Source: Trichomonas vaginalis G3 (Eukaryota > Parabasalia > Trichomonadida > Trichomonadidae). Taken from it: a DNA stretch of 64,000 nt. The notes beneath the pieces are model-generated. The model did not search any database, was not told where the DNA came from, and saw nothing but the letters and a program-made list of their open reading frames with translations. Both the position numbers and the translations under genes were made by a program. Where the stretch lies: positions 1,054,001-1,118,000 of the forward strand of contig NC_067203.1 in NCBI RefSeq assembly GCF_026262505.1. Direction: 5' to 3'. Below, one piece after another: positions 40,309-52,475 of this stretch. Numbering within the stretch: the first letter of the stretch is position 1; every line of letters begins with the position of its first letter.

Positions 40309-41948
40309 ATGACGACTAACTATTTGGTGCCAAACACTAAACCGATTAATGGAAATGTGTTTCATTCATTCGAAAAGATAAATGAAATATTCGCAAAGAA
40401 TGACGGTAGAAGATATTATAGAGAACTTGAAAGTTCATGCTATGACTCTGATGCTCCATATTTTGATGATAAACAAACTCATTTAAGAATTACAAATCCG
40501 GCTCATGATGTGAACCAATTAGGTGACACATATATTAAACGCAAAGTTAAAGCAACTCTAGTTTCAAATAAAGCTTTCACATGTGATGCCGCTTTTAAAT
40601 GCATGCGTTTATTCGTTGGTTACAAATCATCAAATCAAAGCTTTAAACAATTAGAAGTAGAAACCGAAAGAGGTGATGCCGGTTATCTTCAGATGGATTG
40701 CGCCCGTGAATCTTTCGCATTTGCAACATATAAACCAAAATCAGAAAGGAAAGTTAAAAAGTTTGTTCATTCGTTATATAATAATGTTCAAAAATATGAT
40801 AACTCAGTATGTGGTAAATATATTGACCCTTCAGAAGTTTTCAAGAAAGCAAATGAAGAAGTTGATATCACTTTTGATATGATTATTCCGGTAAATGATT
40901 TGTTAGCATTTCAGGCGTTCGATGATTATCCTAAATCATTTGGTGAAATCATTCTTAAATATTATGTTTTCAGGGATACTTTAGTATTTTGTCAGGTTGA
41001 CCCGTTAAGAGTTGCTGATTTACAAAATTACGTTTATGAAAAGATAACTGATGAAAATTATGAAAAGATTATGAATCATGTTTATAAATATGATCGCAAA
41101 TTCCAACAAATCGGACTTCCTGCCAAATTAATTACAAGCTTAGCCGCTACATCTGCTGACGCAACAGTTGATAACGTTATTATTTCATGCACAAAGATGG
41201 AAGTTTTAGAGGATAAATGCATTACACCAGGATACGGTTTAATTGAAGAATCAGTTAAAGCAATACCACGTTTATTCAGTAAGGAAGATCCATTCATGAT
41301 TCCAGCTCAACATATTGACGTTCGTTCACTAAATGGAGGTTGCATCACTCCTGAAGGTATCAGCTCAGATTTCTCATACGCTCTTCATAATGTTACAGAT
41401 GTTGTGTTAACATTTCCGAAGAATGCAATGCAAAGAACAGTTTTAGAAAATCCAATGCTTCGAGGTCTTCAGGTCACTATAGATTCCAGAAACTTCCCCG
41501 ATCAAGCGATGACCACAGTGGGCGACATATTCTTTACACGTATGCTTCAAGCTTCTGATTTAGATGGAGTGAATGAATGCACGAAGAATACGAGGACTCA
41601 TTAACTAGACCACTGAATGATGATAATGGCACGCCATTAGCTAGAACATGGAAAGACCAAACTTCATTCTTATGCACTATTCCAGTTCAACGTGATGGAG
41701 CGGGTATATTCTTTGATGGATTAGAAACTTTCAACTCACAAGTTACAGTACAAGTGAAAGCTTATCCAATCATTCAGGGTGAAAATGACACTTACTGTTC
41801 AAAGGTGACAAATCCTCCTCAGGTTTGGTTTACTAGGACTACGTATTGGACATGGACACCGGATGAAGGTTTGAAATATCATCCAACAGGTACACCACCA
41901 CAGTATAGAAGTTCATATGATGAAATATTGATGAATAGAAATGTTTAA
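40309..41948 (+). pseudogene. Major capsid protein gene, copy B (broken)
   Basis: Nearly identical to 10351-11989. Contains the landmark GGCITPEGISSDFSYALHNV and a Trp/Tyr-rich end (TTYWTWTPDEGLKYHP). About one interruption. Confidence 0.75.
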
Positions 41949-41972
41949 AATTATAAATTTATTTTTGATTAA

Positions 41973-42793
41973 ATGGATTTAAATTCATCCACCCCTTATG
42001 AAGAATTAGCAGGAGTATATAATACATACGTAGATGATATGATTAATGAAGCATTGAGTGATAATAGAAATGCTCTATCTAAGGAAAAATTAATGAAAAT
42101 TCCATATTCTGAATGTTACTTAAATTCAATCACTGCAGCAATTGGTAAACAAAATAAAGGTAAAACATTAACGATATTAAAACAAATTATCATTATTGCT
42201 AACACTTCCCCCATTCACATGTGTTAATTTATATCAACCGTTCAGGTTCACCTTCAGATGATACATTTGAATCTTTAAAGCATTTAATCAAAATTCCAAT
42301 TATTTATTTATCACAAGAAGAAGCAGAAGATTATTTAAAAAACTTTTTAATGTATAAAGAATTATATAATACAATCAAGAAGCAAGGATTAGAGGATAAA
42401 ATTATTGATAAACAACGGGATGAATTATTTGAAACACTTTCTATTTCAAATTTTGATAGAGAATTTTTGCATTCACTCATTTTTCTAGATGATGCAGTGA
42501 AATCAAAACTAATAACAATGAGAAATCATATTTTAATCAGTTATTAACTCAATGTCGACACATTCAGTGTTCATTCTTTGGCTGTTCAATACTTCAAAGC
42601 ATTAAGCACAAACATTAAATCAAATCTATCAACACTTTTCATTTTCAGTGGTTTAGTCGTCAACAGTTGAACGTTATGCTTTATCAAGTGAATTTACCAA
42701 TGAGCATTAATGAACTTTACACACAATATCAGCAATTAGGTGAACATGGAAAAATAATAGTTGATTTAAATAAAGGAGTGTTAAATTTGATTA
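41973..42793 (+). pseudogene. Packaging ATPase gene, copy B (broken)
   Basis: Counterpart of 12014 with the same Walker A (GKQNKGKT) and Walker B (LIFLDDA) regions. Broken, a few interruptions. Confidence 0.8.
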
Positions 42794-42834
42794 ACTTTTT
42801 ATAATTAATTTTTATTTTTTATTTATAATTAAAC

Positions 42835-43734
42835 ATGACAGAAATAGCAAATCTTCTACAGGTTCCATTAAAACAAGGGACAAACAAAAAGGGTGCATAT
42901 AATAGAACTATGAAAGTTCCAGACGGAATGAAAGAATTAGTTCACATTGTTGCCGGTCTTCAAAAAGATGTTAAACAAATGAGAAACGTTTTAACATTAC
43001 CAGAAGCTCAAGCATATGCCAAACGTCATGGACCAAATTGGGAAGCACACGAAGCAGACATTACGGGTCCAAATGGAAAACCTGATGGTATAAATGAAGT
43101 TTTCGTTACTGATGGTCAAGGTAATATTAAAGTCATAAATGGGTATAAATTAACAATGACGATTATCCTAAACGTAAAGCATATAATGAACGTTATCCTA
43201 TGCAATTTGATGAAAATGGAAAAGCTGTTAAACAATACATTGGAGAAGGTGAAAATGGTCCAATTAATTCATACCGTCATAATCCATATTCTTATTTCAA
43301 TGAAGAATTAAATGCTATTGAAGAGGGACCGGATGGATTACCACGATATGTTAATCAGTTTGATGGTCAATATGCAAATATTAGACCTGAAATTCCAGCT
43401 AAGAAATTCTTTAAAGTTGCTTTATTCGATCCAGTGTTCAATGAACAGAAAGAAGCAATGAAAGCAGAATTTAAACCAATTCAAGTGGCAAGAATTTCTT
43501 CATCTTCACTTTCAGAAGCGTTCAAGGAATTGATAAAGAAACCACTTTATTCTCAACAAGGTTATAACTTTGATTTAATTAAAGAAAGTGATAGACGTAA
43601 ATTAGAAAAATCAGATGGTTTTAAGAATGCATGTAATGAAATGATTAAAGATATTGTAAATGATAAAATAAGACTGGAAGAAACTCAAAGCAATATCAAT
43701 AACATAATTGGTGCAGTTACAAAGAAAGTATAAG
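42835..43734 (+). pseudogene. Unknown Polinton gene, copy B counterpart of 12882 (broken)
   Basis: Matches 12882-13781 almost base for base in its first two thirds, then diverges strongly to a related but different C-terminal third (ARISSSSLSEAFKELIKK versus [18 protein letters not shown]), suggesting recombination. About one interruption. Confidence 0.55.
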
Positions 43735-43817
43735 CAAACAATGATGAACCTTGGGATATTACCGTAACAACTAAATAAAACTTTAAATATATTTTTCTTT
43801 TTTTTATTCAATTATAA

Positions 43818-44482
43818 ATGAGAAGACGTTTCACAAGTCAAAAGAACACAACGCAAAAGCAGAGATTACGGTTGGTTATAACGTAAATGATGATAAATCA
43901 CGAATTATTCAAAATGTTAAAGTTAATGTTAGCCCTGAATTAACAAGGTCAGCAACTCAACCAAATTTATTAACTCGTGACTTACCGAAGAATGAGGAGG
44001 AGAAAATAAAGAAGATGGAGACCCAATCATTTTATCTGAACCCGGTAAAGAACCTGTTGAAATTCCCACTTATCCAACATACCCCCCCTCTTTCATCAAA
44101 CATCGAGAACCCATATAAAATAGACATTAATTCTGAATTAATGAAAATTTACCGTGATATAATAATTAATAATTATGATTCAATAATAAATTTAATTGAC
44201 CAATCCGGTTTAATTATTTTACCTTATGAATCATTAATTCACATTATCGCCATTCTTTGTGATGTTCAAGATTCAGACGTTAAGATTCAATTTTTCATAG
44301 ATGATGAGGTTTCATGCTGCGGAACAGTTGCAAAAATAAATCCTATAAAGGATATTAGCACAATTAAGATATCAAAGAACGGAACAACAACTGAACTTCA
44401 TTTAACATATAATGATATTTATAATAAAATAGTTGATGAATATAAAATATCACTTGAAAAATTCTTTGTTAAGGCTATTTAA
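43818..44482 (+). pseudogene. SCCG-family virion-type gene, copy B (broken)
   Basis: Counterpart of 13814 with an identical C-terminal domain. Lacks the extra in-frame segment of copy A. Broken in the low-complexity N-terminal half. Confidence 0.55.
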
Positions 44483-44957
44483 TATTCAAGCATTAACATT
44501 ATCGAATAATAATCCTTTGAATCATAATCAATAATAATTGACCTTTCACCGTTTCTATCGTTTGTTTTATTTCTTTTTGTTCCCCACTATCTGGATCGGT
44601 CATTGTAATTGTTTTTGTTATAGTATCAGCTTTATCTTTAACTTCAATCTTTTTTCCATCGGGATATTTAAACCAAAATTCCAAAAATTCGATATTGTCA
44701 ATCTGTTCATATTTTAATCTATCAATTACATTTTTAATACCATCTGAAAATCTTATGAAATGGTCATTATATGGGTTTGATTGAACTAAATTTGAATGAA
44801 GTGAAATATAACCTGATGATGAATATGACATTGACTCATATTTTCTGAAAACACTAAAATTTATAACATGAATGAATTTCTTATTCGTTGAATTTATGAA
44901 TTCTTGAGGTAATCTTATTCTAGTTTTATTTATCACTGGAAAATAACGCTTTACCAT
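44479..44957 (-). pseudogene. Unknown Polinton gene, copy B counterpart of 14512 (broken)
   Basis: Beta-rich protein starting MVKRYFPVINKTRIRLPQEF, near-identical to copy A. About one interruption. Confidence 0.5.
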
Positions 44958-44976
44958 ATTTTTAATCGTAATAAAA

Positions 44977-45686
44977 ATGTCAATTATCAATATTATTTCG
45001 AATAATAACTGTGAATTAAATTTAACAGTTAGCGGAATTTATAATGTTACTCTCGTTTCTGTGAGTGGTAAATTTAATCCCATTCTTTTAGACCCTTCAG
45101 ATTATATATCATTTATTAAAGATGACCATGAAAAAACGTATGATATGTATATAAATAATGTGATAGCGAAATGGGATATTAACATGATTTTAAGTTATTT
45201 AAATGAATCATTTATCGTATGGTATGAAGAAAATTTTAAATCAAAACCTGATAAACTTTTTGAACTTGATGAAATAAATAACCTTATTAAATTCCGCTGA
45301 AAATTAAATTTTGTACTCCTCATCTTCGTTCATTGTTGGGGATATTAAATTTTGAAAAAGATGTTGGGGATGTTTTGTATTCTGACACTGGTTCCAATTT
45401 CATTTTAATCAAATGTGATAAAGTTAATACCCCAATGAGATTTTCACATCAAACATTAGACCATAACTCTTACCCATCAATACAAAACATTTTATCCATC
45501 AACTTAAACACATTTTCTTTATCATATCCGTTTCAATTATCCGGGAATTCATTTATTCTTCATTCAAAAGATTTATCAAATATTAAATTTAGAATAACTG
45601 ACCTATTTGATTGTGATTTAGAATTCATGAATGAAATATTATGGCAATTTCAAATAGAAAAAATAGCTGATGAGATAACAGATTAA
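44977..45686 (+). pseudogene. Unknown Polinton gene, copy B counterpart of 15013 (broken)
   Basis: Same start MSIINIISNNNCELNLTVSG; lacks the hairpin module of copy A. About one interruption. Confidence 0.5.
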
Positions 45687-45710
45687 ATATTTATTTTTAA
45701 ATCATAATAA

Positions 45711-47790
45711 ATGATTAAACAACAGCAACCACAACAACTTAAGGCACAAAGCACCCAGGTCCCTCAGACCATTACATACGCCATATATGCATATAATTCA
45801 AAGACGGCAGAACAAACGCAAAGGTTGAAATATGGAGATTTGGAGATAGTATTGAAAAATGACCATTTCGAATTCGTTTGCAAGGGTGGTGCAGTGATAT
45901 CAAATATAAAAGAAATTTTATTTATGAATTCTAAAATTAAAGGTATAACGGATGATATAACATCAATTCCACCAGAAGAACAGAGATATTACGCATTAAA
46001 TGCATTTCCTAAAGTTTTGAAGATTGGAAGATTTAATTTAAATGAGGAATTCATAAAAGGTTTCCTAAATGACATAATGAAGAAAGCAGATAAGGAATAT
46101 GTTGCTGCTGCGTTAGAGAAGAAAGCGATAAGGAATATGTTAACGAAAAAGATAATGAAATTAAAGAAAGTGTTGAATGGTATCATGAATGGACATCAAA
46201 GATTTTAAAAACTAAAGCCGATACAGGATGGGTTTCAGGATGTTTAGACCTTAAAGCGGATAAGGAATATGTTAACGATGAGTTAGAGAAGAAAGCAGAT
46301 AAGGAATATGTTACGTGAGTTAGAGAAGAAAGCAGATAAAATTATGTTAATGAAGAAATAAAACAATCAGAGGTCTATTTTACTCCCATTTTTAAATTTT
46401 ATGAAATCATCAGATAAAACCTTTGATATAGATTCTTTTGAATGGATATGTTTCGATGGAGTGACCATGTATTTATTTTATACAGATGGAGTGCTTTATT
46501 ATTTTAAAACAAATGATTTTAAAAACTATGAATCATTTACTCCATCTGTTTTGAATCCTGATACACGAAAGCCAATCATTAATCCAAGAATTTTATATGT
46601 TGAATATAATAACGGTAAATTTATGGGAATGATAACGGTTGAAGATGATTTTTGCCCTTGTTATTCATTCGATTGTATCCAATGGTTCAAATGTAATTTA
46701 AATCAAGATGCTAAATTTAAATATCCAAATAATCCTATTAGATGTGTTAATAATAAATGGGTACTAATTTATGAAGTCAATCAAATTTTCATTAGTGAGG
46801 ATGGGATAAATTATTATATGTTTAGTATGATGTCATCAGATTTGAAAATTGATTATACAAGTAAGTGGTATTACATTAACAACATGTATTTTATCCTACA
46901 AAATGATAAAATTTATAGATCATCTTCAATATCACAAGGTCAATTTGAACAAATTTTTCAAGCTGATGGAGACATTGAAGCTTTATGTTATGGATCAAAT
47001 GTTTATGTTCTCGTTTCAGGTGAAATGGTCTATTCATATCCTGTAAGTTATAACAGACATATTTATTTATCACAGGATTTATCAAATTGGGAATTGGTTT
47101 ATTCATTCACTCCAAAATTTACTCAAAATTATAGATTTACAAATTTATTTTATATTGATGGGTATTTCATTGCTTTAGGATGTGGTGATTTAGTAAATAT
47201 CAGTAGTGATGGAAGAAACTGGTCTGAAATCACAAAATTTCAAGATGTTAGAAAAGCAATTTTCAAAAATAATACGTTAATATTGATAACAAGACCAGTT
47301 TTAAATACTCACCCAAATTCAATATTATATAATAAATTCAATATTCATAATGGATTAAATACAATTCTTGAGATGATTTACCCCATTGGTTCTATTTATA
47401 CGTCAATGAACTCAACAAATCCTTCAAAGTTTTAGGTTTTGGTATGGAACAGATTGTAGATAAATTCTCTATTGTGCGAACTCTTCAAAGCAAACAGGAG
47501 GTTCGAAGAAAATTACTGAAGCAAACCTTCCACCGCACACTCATACAGGAACTACAAACTTTTCTGGTGACCATAGTCACTCATTAAGAGACCATCCATT
47601 ATACAACTCAGAATATTATGCTGGCAATGACGTTTTATCTCCAGATTATAACCATTCAGCAAAAAAGACTTTTCGACCAACTGAACCAGGAGGAAATCAT
47701 TCACATACTTTCACAACAAATCCAACAGGCTTGGGTAAAGATTATATGCCACCATTTATGACTGTATTCGCATGGTACCGCATTTATTGA
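45711..47790 (+). pseudogene. Modular fibre gene, copy B: different middle domain, same phage-like tip (broken)
   Basis: Head domain as in copy A, including an extra hairpin-derived in-frame segment near 45738-45765. The coiled-coil shaft is short. From about 46401 the gene has a domain of some 320 residues unrelated to copy A, with repeated blades such as IFISEDGINYYMFS, YLSQDLSNWELVYS and NISSDGRNWSEITKF, the Asp-box/beta-propeller pattern of sialidase-like and phage tip proteins. Then the shared tip: YPIGSIYTSMN, GGSKKITEANLPPHTH, DYMPPFMTVFAWYR. Broken, several interruptions, though the propeller part reads through. Confidence 0.72.
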
Positions 47791-47929
47791 ATGTGCTTGA
47801 GCCTATTTTGCAGGCTTACCGCGTTCATTGAATGAACTAAATATATTTTATGTTTGTAATTAATTAGGTAATGAAGTAATGAATGAACTGCAGAAATAAA
47901 TGTTTACGTTAATGTTTACAGGTTATTCA

Positions 47930-48560
47930 ATAATGAATTATTTTTGAAGAACTGAAGGTGCTACCATGTTACCATGTGCTACCAGGTCATTTAACTTCTT
48001 TTAAAAAATGAGACAACATGACATTTAGACAACAACACAGGAGGAAGGCAGTTATGAATTATTTTTGAAGAACTGAAGGTGCTACCATGTTACCATGTGC
48101 TACCAGGTCATTTAGACAACAACACAGGAGGAAGGCAGTTATGACTTATTTTTGAAGAACTGAAGGTGCTACCATGTTACCATGTGCTACCAGGTCATTT
48201 AACTTCTTTTAAAAAATGAGACAACATGACATTTAGACAACAACACAGGAGGAAGGCAGTTATGAATTATTTTTGAAGAACTGAAGGTGCTACCATGTTA
48301 CCATGTGCTACCAGGTCATTTAACTTCTTTTAAAAAATGAGACAACATGACATTTAGACAACAACACAGGAGGAAGGCAGTTATGAATTATTTTTGAAGA
48401 ACTGAAGGTGCTACCAGGTCATTTAGACAACAACACAGGAGGAAGGCAGTTATGAATTATTTTTGAAGAACTGAAGGTGCTACCATGTTACCATGTGCTA
48501 CCAGGTCATTTAACTTCTTTTAAAAAATGAGACAACATGACATTTTGACAACAACACAGG
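47930..48560. repeat. Array of iteron-like 121-bp repeats, left side of island
   Basis: Six units, four full and two shortened, beginning at about 47949, 48070, 48158, 48279, 48400 and 48469, in the orientation opposite to those at 50990 and 52180. Each holds the GGTGCTACCATGTTACCATG core. There are no unique spacers, so it is not a CRISPR array. Confidence 0.9.
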
Positions 48561-48863
48561 AAGATTAATGCAAAAATAAATTCAAATCATACTTTATAAA
48601 GCTTCATTTACAGGTATTTCATCGTCAGTAAATGAATCCTCATTATCGTTTGGTTCAACCTGTTTATATAATCCTTTCATTTCTTCTTTCAAAACATAAC
48701 ACCATGTTTGTTTTACCGTCTATTCTTCTATGTTTCCTATCACATTTATCCTTAATACTCATTTGAAAGTTTTTGTCTTTCATGTCTGATGGTTTGCAGA
48801 ATAGAGCATTTTCACACGTCATACCTGCACACAATTCATCATAATGTGTATTTATCCATACAT
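48561..48863 (-). other. Coding-type remnant downstream of helicase
   Basis: 303 bp with minus-strand coding-type sequence (ALFCKPSDMKD; KGLYKQVEPNDNEDSF) but no open gene. A short part (about 48765-48810) reappears inverted at 51975-52015, on the other side of the helicase gene. Confidence 0.4.
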
Positions 48864-50918
48864 CTAAAGGATTGTTGATAACTCGATTAAATCTTGTTTG
48901 GCTTCAGTCATCGGTATGATTCGTACATTAAATGATGAAAGGTCATATTGCATAAAATACGTCAGTAAATTATCATAAAATTCCTTAGTGCATGAATCCA
49001 TTAAATTCTTGAAGTAATCAAATTGACCCTTGAATTTACCATTAACCCTTAAAACTACGTATCTTCTGTCTCCAACTTCAATTTTGACAGGGTAGACGTT
49101 GTTAGTTACGAAAATGAAGTTTGCAACGTTCTGAGCAGTTCTTCTGGGTTGATTCTTTTCATTAATTCTAATCTCATTATCCGTAATAATTGATTTCAAA
49201 GCGTTGAAGTTTGCGAGTCTATCTTCACCAACATTCTTGAGTTCATTAAGTACAAGAAACATTTTATTCTCAACTACTGAGTTGAAATTACCCGTTAGCT
49301 CACTTATTTCAGTAATGTTTTTACATGAATAACCAGCGAGAAGTTCAGAAATAATATCTGTAAATCTGTTTTTACCTGTTCCCTGAAGTCCTTTCAAAAT
49401 AATTGCTGTTTCATTCTTGATTCCAGGATGTTGAATCATTGATGCAATCCAGCCGAGAAGGTATTTATACACTTCGTCGTTATTATCACAAATGGCTTCT
49501 TTAATGAAATTCATAAACATCTCAATTTTTGAGTAATCAGGCTTTTCGAGAACGTTGTATTTATAACCTTGAAACGTTGAGAAAACATCTGGGGAATCAG
49601 ATTTAAAGCAAACACCCTTAACGGTTAATGAGGATAATTGATTTAGTAGTACGTCCCATGCTGTTATTGTTTTACCTTCTTCTTTAAATAATTTAATCAT
49701 TTTGAGTGACTCTTTCATGTTTGATTGAAGAACGAATGATATTTGATTCATTTTGTCGTGGATATTATAGTCCTTTTGAATGAAATATTTATTTCCACAA
49801 TCTACAAAACGGATTACACGTGATAAATCCTCAATTACTTCAGAACTGTTTTTATACTGATGATTTTCAGCCTTGCGTCTAATATCTGTTATCAAGAATG
49901 AATCATCAAGTTTTATATCAAATGTTATTTTTGGCTTACGTAATAAAGGTAAAACGTATTCATCATAATATTCCTTTTGATAAAGTTTTAGAATCTTCAC
50001 TAAAACAAATGGAGAAGTCATTAAATGTGCATATCTACTACGTGCTTTTTCAAAATTACTTTTTGCATTTTCTGTTAAATTGCAGAAGTTATAAACGTTA
50101 TCGTATGCTTCATTAATTAAATGATTAGGTAACGAATTAATTGCTTGAAACAGTGTGAATAATGTTATTTCTTTTTCTAAATTCATGTTTCCACCGTCAT
50201 TATGTACTTCAAAATCACAGATGCCATCAACTATGCTCTGGGCAAGTTTATCGTCAATGTTTACATCTTTGTTTTCATTCATTATACTCTTTATTTCTTC
50301 ATTCTTCTGTTCAACTCTTACCTTAATATTCAAATCATTTAATATATCGTTTACTGTTCTGGTTAATGTTGAATCATAACTTCCACGAATGAATGAGTAT
50401 GTTTTGATTGGTTCTGTTGCATTCTTGCGAACTCTTGAATCAGCCATAACCACTAATGAACGCTTTGAATCATTCATAGAAGTCATTATGTCGATATCAT
50501 AATCATTGCAGGAATAACATTTAATCATTCTGTTCGAGGTTGAATAGAAGAAATTAGTGTTGCAATAAATGTGAAGACCTCCTGATGCGGTTTTAACGAT
50601 AACATCTTTATCCGAAAGTTTTGATAAAATGTCTTTTCTAACTGTTTCTTTAAGTTCATCATTGTACGATTTATTGATATCAACATCTATAATCGTTAAA
50701 TTTGATATTTTATTTACTAATAAAGCCATACCAGTTTTCCTTCCTCTTCCTCCATCATGTTTGAGGTAGTTATGTAAATCAATCATGTTTTCACCAATTC
50801 TTTCGTTGAGGGTTTTAGTTTCTGCCACAACTAATTCCTCAACTAATTCCTCAACTAATGAATCAATAACTTTTTCATCAGAAATGATATAGTTGCTGTT
50901 GTTGTTTGTTGCCGTCAT
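48864..50918 (-). CDS. Primase-polymerase / superfamily 3 helicase fusion
   Basis: 684 residues. N-terminal PrimPol-like domain (about 60-180): TIIDVDINKSYND with the acidic pair, then TASGGLHIYCN, the His block of archaeo-eukaryotic primases. A C-terminal D5/SF3 helicase (about 440-684): Walker A ILKGLQGTGKNRF near 508, Walker B KMFLVLNELKN near 550, a motif C-like FIFVTNNVYP near 602. Such fusions initiate and unwind DNA in poxviruses, virophages and many plasmids. Copy A has no such gene. It faces the iteron-like array at 47930 and is followed upstream by another repeat unit at 50995, so it forms a self-contained replication unit within the element. Uninterrupted. Leader TTCCTATATAAATG fits the element family. 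Confidence 0.85.
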   Translation of the reverse strand: MTATNNNSNYIISDEKVIDSLVEELVEELVVAETKTLNERIGENMIDLHNYLKHDGGRGRKTGMALLVNKISNLTIIDVDINKSYNDELKETVRKDILSKLSDKDVIVKTASGGLHIYCNTNFFYSTSNRMIKCYSCNDYDIDIMTSMNDSKRSLVVMADSRVRKNATEPIKTYSFIRGSYDSTLTRTVNDILNDLNIKVRVEQKNEEIKSIMNENKDVNIDDKLAQSIVDGICDFEVHNDGGNMNLEKEITLFTLFQAINSLPNHLINEAYDNVYNFCNLTENAKSNFEKARSRYAHLMTSPFVLVKILKLYQKEYYDEYVLPLLRKPKITFDIKLDDSFLITDIRRKAENHQYKNSSEVIEDLSRVIRFVDCGNKYFIQKDYNIHDKMNQISFVLQSNMKESLKMIKLFKEEGKTITAWDVLLNQLSSLTVKGVCFKSDSPDVFSTFQGYKYNVLEKPDYSKIEMFMNFIKEAICDNNDEVYKYLLGWIASMIQHPGIKNETAIILKGLQGTGKNRFTDIISELLAGYSCKNITEISELTGNFNSVVENKMFLVLNELKNVGEDRLANFNALKSIITDNEIRINEKNQPRRTAQNVANFIFVTNNVYPVKIEVGDRRYVVLRVNGKFKGQFDYFKNLMDSCTKEFYDNLLTYFMQYDLSSFNVRIIPMTEAKQDLIELSTIL

Positions 50919-50989
50919 TTATATAGGAATAAAAAAATAAAAATAATTTTAAAACTAACTTTATTTTTGGACTGCATCATATTTTCGTA

Positions 50990-51095
50990 AATGTTGTCAA
51001 AATGTCATGTTGTCTCATTTTTTAAAAGAAGTTAAATGACCTGGTAGCACATGGTAACATGGTAGCACCTTCAGTTCTTCAAAAATAATTCATTA
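50990..51095. repeat. Single iteron-like repeat unit
   Basis: One copy of the 121-bp unit, opposite in orientation to the 47930 array, between the helicase gene and the KilA-N-like gene. Confidence 0.85.
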
Positions 51096-51157
51096 GTTAG
51101 AAAAATAACGCTAATTTTATTTTTATATCTTTTTTTATTTTGTATGTAAAGACAGTA

Positions 51158-51766
51158 ATGTCAAACATTGAGTTTGAAACAGTTAGAAAGATAGACAATG
51201 ACACCAAAGTGGTTAGAATAGGTGATTTAAACGTAAGATACTCAAAGAAATACAACAAATATTCTTTGTCAGACATTATATCCCATCTGAAAAGAAAACA
51301 AACGACTGGGTTAGAAATGCTTCTACTCAGAAAATTTTGACAAGAATCCTGAGCTCATGATATCAGTAACATTTCATGGAACAAGAGCATATCTTATAGA
51401 CAAAAGTCTTATACCAATAGTTTTGTTATGGTTAGACCAGTTGTTGGATATAACTTCATAACTTATGGTTCATTCGACTCAGAACGTTGCAGTGAAGGCT
51501 TACTTTATATCGTTCAGAAACCGAAGGACTTCAATACAAAGAGATATAAGATAGGAAGAACATATAATATAACTCAAAGATATGACAGTACAGTCAATAG
51601 AGTCAAGGTTGTGTTCGTTAATGATATGAGAGCTGCAGAAACAGAACTACTTGAAAAGTTTGAGAAAAGGTATGGTGCTCCCATGAAAGGTAAAGAAACG
51701 TTTGAAGTAGATGAGATAGATAAAGCTATAAAATTATTTGACGAAGTTGCTGAAAAATACATGTAA
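51158..51766 (+). pseudogene. KilA-N-like plus GIY-YIG/T5orf172-like gene (broken)
   Basis: The first part (NVRYSKKYNKYSLSDIISHL) resembles a KilA-N DNA-binding domain; the second (51428-51766) has LLYIVQKPKDFNTKRYKIGR, NITQRYDSTVNRVKVVFV and AAETELLEKFEKRYGAPM, the pattern of T5orf172/MUG113 domains of the GIY-YIG superfamily. This pairing is common in large DNA viruses. Part of the accessory island of copy B; absent from copy A. Broken. Confidence 0.55.
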
Positions 51767-51850
51767 AGCGTTTATTTTTGGTCTTTTGTGAAAGTCAGAA
51801 AAAATAAAGTTAGTTTTAAAATTATTTTTATTTTGTATGAAATAACAGAT

Positions 51851-52003
51851 ATGTCAACAACAGAGAACACAACAACTGCTATCGTTCATGAAGCCATTAA
51901 TGAAGAATACGAGTACATACAATATAACAAACAACTTCACCTCATTCGTTCGGTCAAAGATGATATGTACCAAATGCTCTATTCTGCAAACCATCAGACA
52001 TGA
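51851..52003 (+). CDS. Short reading frame at island end, 50 aa
   Basis: MSTTENTTTAIVHEAINEEY followed by RSVKDDMYQMLYSANHQT. Its 3' part is an inverted copy of sequence at 48765-48810. May be a fragment. Confidence 0.3.
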   Translation: MSTTENTTTAIVHEAINEEYEYIQYNKQLHLIRSVKDDMYQMLYSANHQT

Positions 52004-52088
52004 AAGACAAGAATTTCCTCATATGATTGCTTCCCTCGGAAAACCGAGAGAAGAGATTCCATTCGAAAATCGCAAGAGGGTAGAAATG

Positions 52089-52124
52089 AGGTGAAAAATT
52101 AGGTGAAATCTCACCTCTTCACCT
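52089..52124. promoter_or_regulatory. Four AGGTGA half-sites, operator-like (copy B)
   Basis: Same arrangement and spacing as 18052-18087, with changed spacer bases. Confidence 0.5.
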
Positions 52125-52179
52125 AAACATTATTTTTGGGTCATTTACACTCATTACGATGAAGTCATGACAAAACATT

Positions 52180-52410
52180 TCCTATGTTGTTGTCTAAATG
52201 TCATGTTGTCTCATTTTTTAAAAGAAGTTAATTAACCTGGTAGCACATGGTAACATGGTAGCACCTTCAGTTCTTCAAAAATAATTCATAACTGCCTTCC
52301 TCCTGTGTTGTTGTCTAAATGTCATGTTGTCTCATTTTTTAAAAGAAGTTAAATGACCTGGTAGCACATGGTAACATGGTAGCACCTTCAGTTCTTCAAA
52401 AATAATTAAT
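52180..52410. repeat. Iteron-like repeats, right side of island
   Basis: Two 121-bp units in the orientation of copy A (18461), that is, inverted relative to the 47930 array. They mark the right edge of the island. Confidence 0.88.
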
Positions 52411-52475
52411 TATTGAATAACCTAAAAACCATTAACGATAAGATAACTGATAACAAATTTTTATTTTTATCATAA

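Noticed and set aside
47930-48560. Regular array that could be taken for a CRISPR
   Set aside because: The units are 121 bp and repeat throughout without unique spacers; no cas-like gene is near.
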